Part shown: in pieces, positions 62,527-64,000 of the stretch
Numbering within the stretch: position 1 is the first letter of the stretch
Layout of the letters: each line of letters begins with the position of its first letter
Origin: a virus
Length of the DNA: 64,000 nt
Strand: one strand, 5' to 3'
Virus record (IMG/VR): IMGVR_UViG_3300009376_000011
Coordinates: 1 to 64,000 of that record
Program-made: the position numbers and the translations under genes
The notes under the pieces: model-generated
The model's database searches: none
What the model saw: the letters and a program-made list of their open reading frames with translations, nothing else
Told to the model about the DNA's origin: nothing

Positions 62527-64000
62527 ATGGCATCTCCAGATTTTAGTGATTATGTAGATTTGACTCCTTTTGATACAACTGTCTCTTCGATTTTGGAGGA
62601 GAGCATCACGCAGGCTCGCGCTTTGATTCCAAGTTGGGAACCTCGCGTCGGGCAAATGGAAACGACTTTGTTGGAAGCGACGGCGTATCAAACGGCGACT
62701 TTGGCGAATGCTGCGAATCGTTTGCCTGCTGCGACTGTGGAAACATTGTTGAAGTTGTATGGGATTAACCGTTCCAATGGTGTGAAGGCGACTGCAACCA
62801 TAACGATCAACTTCACTGATACTGCTGGTTACACGGTTCCTGCTAGCACTCCATTTGCTTATTACGGCAATGCCGGTGAAGTTCTGGTGTACTTGTTGGA
62901 TGCTGCTCAAACTGTGAGTGCGGGTGCATCGCAACTTACTTTGTCTCCTGTTACGGCTCAGGCCGTTGGGTCGGCGTATAACAATCCTGCGAATGGAAGT
63001 GTCTTGCAGGTACTGGCAACGGTTCCTTATATTTCTTCAGTTGTTTTTGATGCTAAGCCTGCTACGGGAACGGACGCTGAATCAGATACGACGTACTTTT
63101 CTAGAGCCGTAACGGTCTTGGCTGGATATTCCGCAGCGTTGGCAACCGAGGCTCAAATTCAAAGTTATGTGTTGTCGAATTATCCGACTACTGGTTTCCG
63201 TGCAAAAACGTACAATAAGCGACGGTACGCGGATAGAAACATGGTGACTGGTGGAGCGGAACATGCTGCTTACATTTTGTTGTCTCTTGCTAGTGAGAAT
63301 GTGAATGGGTATTCCCGTTCGGTCAATGATGCGACTCTCGCTGCTGCGGATTTGGCAACTATTGCTACTGCTCTAAACGAGAAGGTTGCTACTGGGCTTT
63401 CTATCGAAGTTCATAATGCAGAATTGGTTGGCATCGGCGTGACGGTGGAGGTTTACAAAACCACTGTGGCGGCGACTGGAACGGTGAATACAGCCGTTCA
63501 GACAGCGCTGAGAACGTATTTGGATTCCGACACTTGGGATTGGGACCGAGTGGTTCGACAAAATGAAATCATTAGTTTGGTGGATGGGGTCGCAGGTGTT
63601 GATTATGTCAAGTCTGTGTCACTATCTCTGCCGGAGGAAACAGTTGCTTGTGCAACTACGGCAAACTTGGGCGCTACATATGCCAATGGAACTCTTGGGG
63701 TCGGCGCAACATTGACGAACAGCGGCAGTCAGGCTGCGTTCACTGTTGATGGAGTTACCCCGGCTGAAGATTCTCGTATCTTGGTCAAAGATCAAAGCAA
63801 TGCTTTTGAGAACGGTATTTATACCTTGTCAACAGCCGGTACAGGTTCGACCAATTGGGTTTTGACTAGGGCAACAGATGCAGATGTTGTTGGTGAAATG
63901 TGTGTTGACAGGTTTGTTTGGATCACAGCAGGTACGGCCAATGCCAATGAAGGGTGGTCTTGCAGTGTTGCTCCTACGACAATGGGAGCGGGTACTACAA
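62527..64000 (+). CDS. Baseplate J-like protein (continues beyond the window)
   Basis: ATG at 62527 with AGGAG seven nt upstream; 491 codons are present and the frame is open at the edge. The N-terminus (LIPSWEPRVGQMETTLLEATAYQTATLANAANRLPAATVETLL) is typical of gpJ/gp47 wedge proteins, followed by TATITINFTDTAGYTVPASTPF and the core fold ending in RQNEIISLVDGVAGVDYV. From about residue 370 a beta-rich insertion (DGVTPAEDSRILVKDQSNAF, then ENGIYTLS) of the kind common in tail fibre proteins is added. Confidence 0.87.
   Translation, partial: MASPDFSDYVDLTPFDTTVSSILEESITQARALIPSWEPRVGQMETTLLEATAYQTATLANAANRLPAATVETLLKLYGINRSNGVKATATITINFTDTAGYTVPASTPFAYYGNAGEVLVYLLDAAQTVSAGASQLTLSPVTAQAVGSAYNNPANGSVLQVLATVPYISSVVFDAKPATGTDAESDTTYFSRAVTVLAGYSAALATEAQIQSYVLSNYPTTGFRAKTYNKRRYADRNMVTGGAEHAAYILLSLASENVNGYSRSVNDATLAAADLATIATALNEKVATGLSIEVHNAELVGIGVTVEVYKTTVAATGTVNTAVQTALRTYLDSDTWDWDRVVRQNEIISLVDGVAGVDYVKSVSLSLPEETVACATTANLGATYANGTLGVGATLTNSGSQAAFTVDGVTPAEDSRILVKDQSNAFENGIYTLSTAGTGSTNWVLTRATDADVVGEMCVDRFVWITAGTANANEGWSCSVAPTTMGAGTT

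Overview
The window is a 64-kb piece of a tailed bacteriophage with a contractile tail (myovirus morphology). It runs from an early/DNA-metabolism region (1 to about 20 kb), through packaging and head genes (20.5 to 49 kb), to tail and baseplate genes (49.3 to 64 kb), and is open at both ends inside genes. The host is most likely an actinobacterium. The phage encodes a WhiB-type Fe-S regulator, a family essentially confined to Actinobacteria and their phages. Its secreted lysin-like protein carries a long Thr/Ser linker of the kind common in Acidimicrobiia, and several genes appear to be transcribed without a leader, as is frequent in actinobacteria. The host genus cannot be fixed from the sequence alone.

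Layout. 1-3.6 kb (minus): a partial Cys-rich gene, a 727-bp non-coding tract with CC every 5 nt, an AP2-like protein, a DNA methyltransferase and a secreted peptidoglycan-active enzyme. 3.7-7.4 kb (plus): small genes, a tRNA-Lys, a replication block (DnaD/initiator-like protein, possible helicase loader, primase-helicase) and WhiB. 7.4-9.6 kb (minus): a zinc ribbon, a PD-(D/E)XK-like nuclease, a conserved hypothetical and a DUF932 protein. 9.66-11.6 kb (plus): a SNF2 helicase with a strong terminator. 11.7-20 kb (minus): an IbrA/IbrB-like pair, SSB, a second ParB-like protein, HNH, a glycosyltransferase, and a recombination pair (Rad52-type annealing protein plus Cas4/RecB-type nuclease). 20.1-20.5 kb is non-coding and hairpin-rich.

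Head region: TerL is on the minus strand. A portal fused to a MuF-like head protein, the prohead protease and an acidic possible scaffold follow on the plus strand. Two giant genes (2846 and 2081 aa) lie between the protease and the HK97-type capsid gene. The first ends in a GNAT-like stretch, an ADP-ribosyltransferase-like stretch and an atypical kinase domain with a GDRH..N motif. The second ends in a HExxH zincin domain. Both carry the same calcium-loop-like DADGDG module and long charged repeats, and two small ORFs sit between them. I regard these as candidate virion-delivered multi-effector proteins and as the most novel content of the window. A block of minus-strand genes (class II ribonucleotide reductase and small proteins, several with their own promoters) interrupts the late plus-strand region.

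Tail region: head-tail connector, tail completion protein, an FN3-bearing protein, sheath, tube, two tail-assembly chaperone frames joined by a probable -1 frameshift (AAACCCT), tape measure, baseplate hub proteins, a spike/S74 chaperone protein, an M15 endolysin, gp25-like and gpJ-like baseplate proteins. Promoters form a recognisable set: TTGC-type -35, 17-nt spacer, TANNNT -10. Two late promoters instead have TTGATA and a palindrome inside the spacer.
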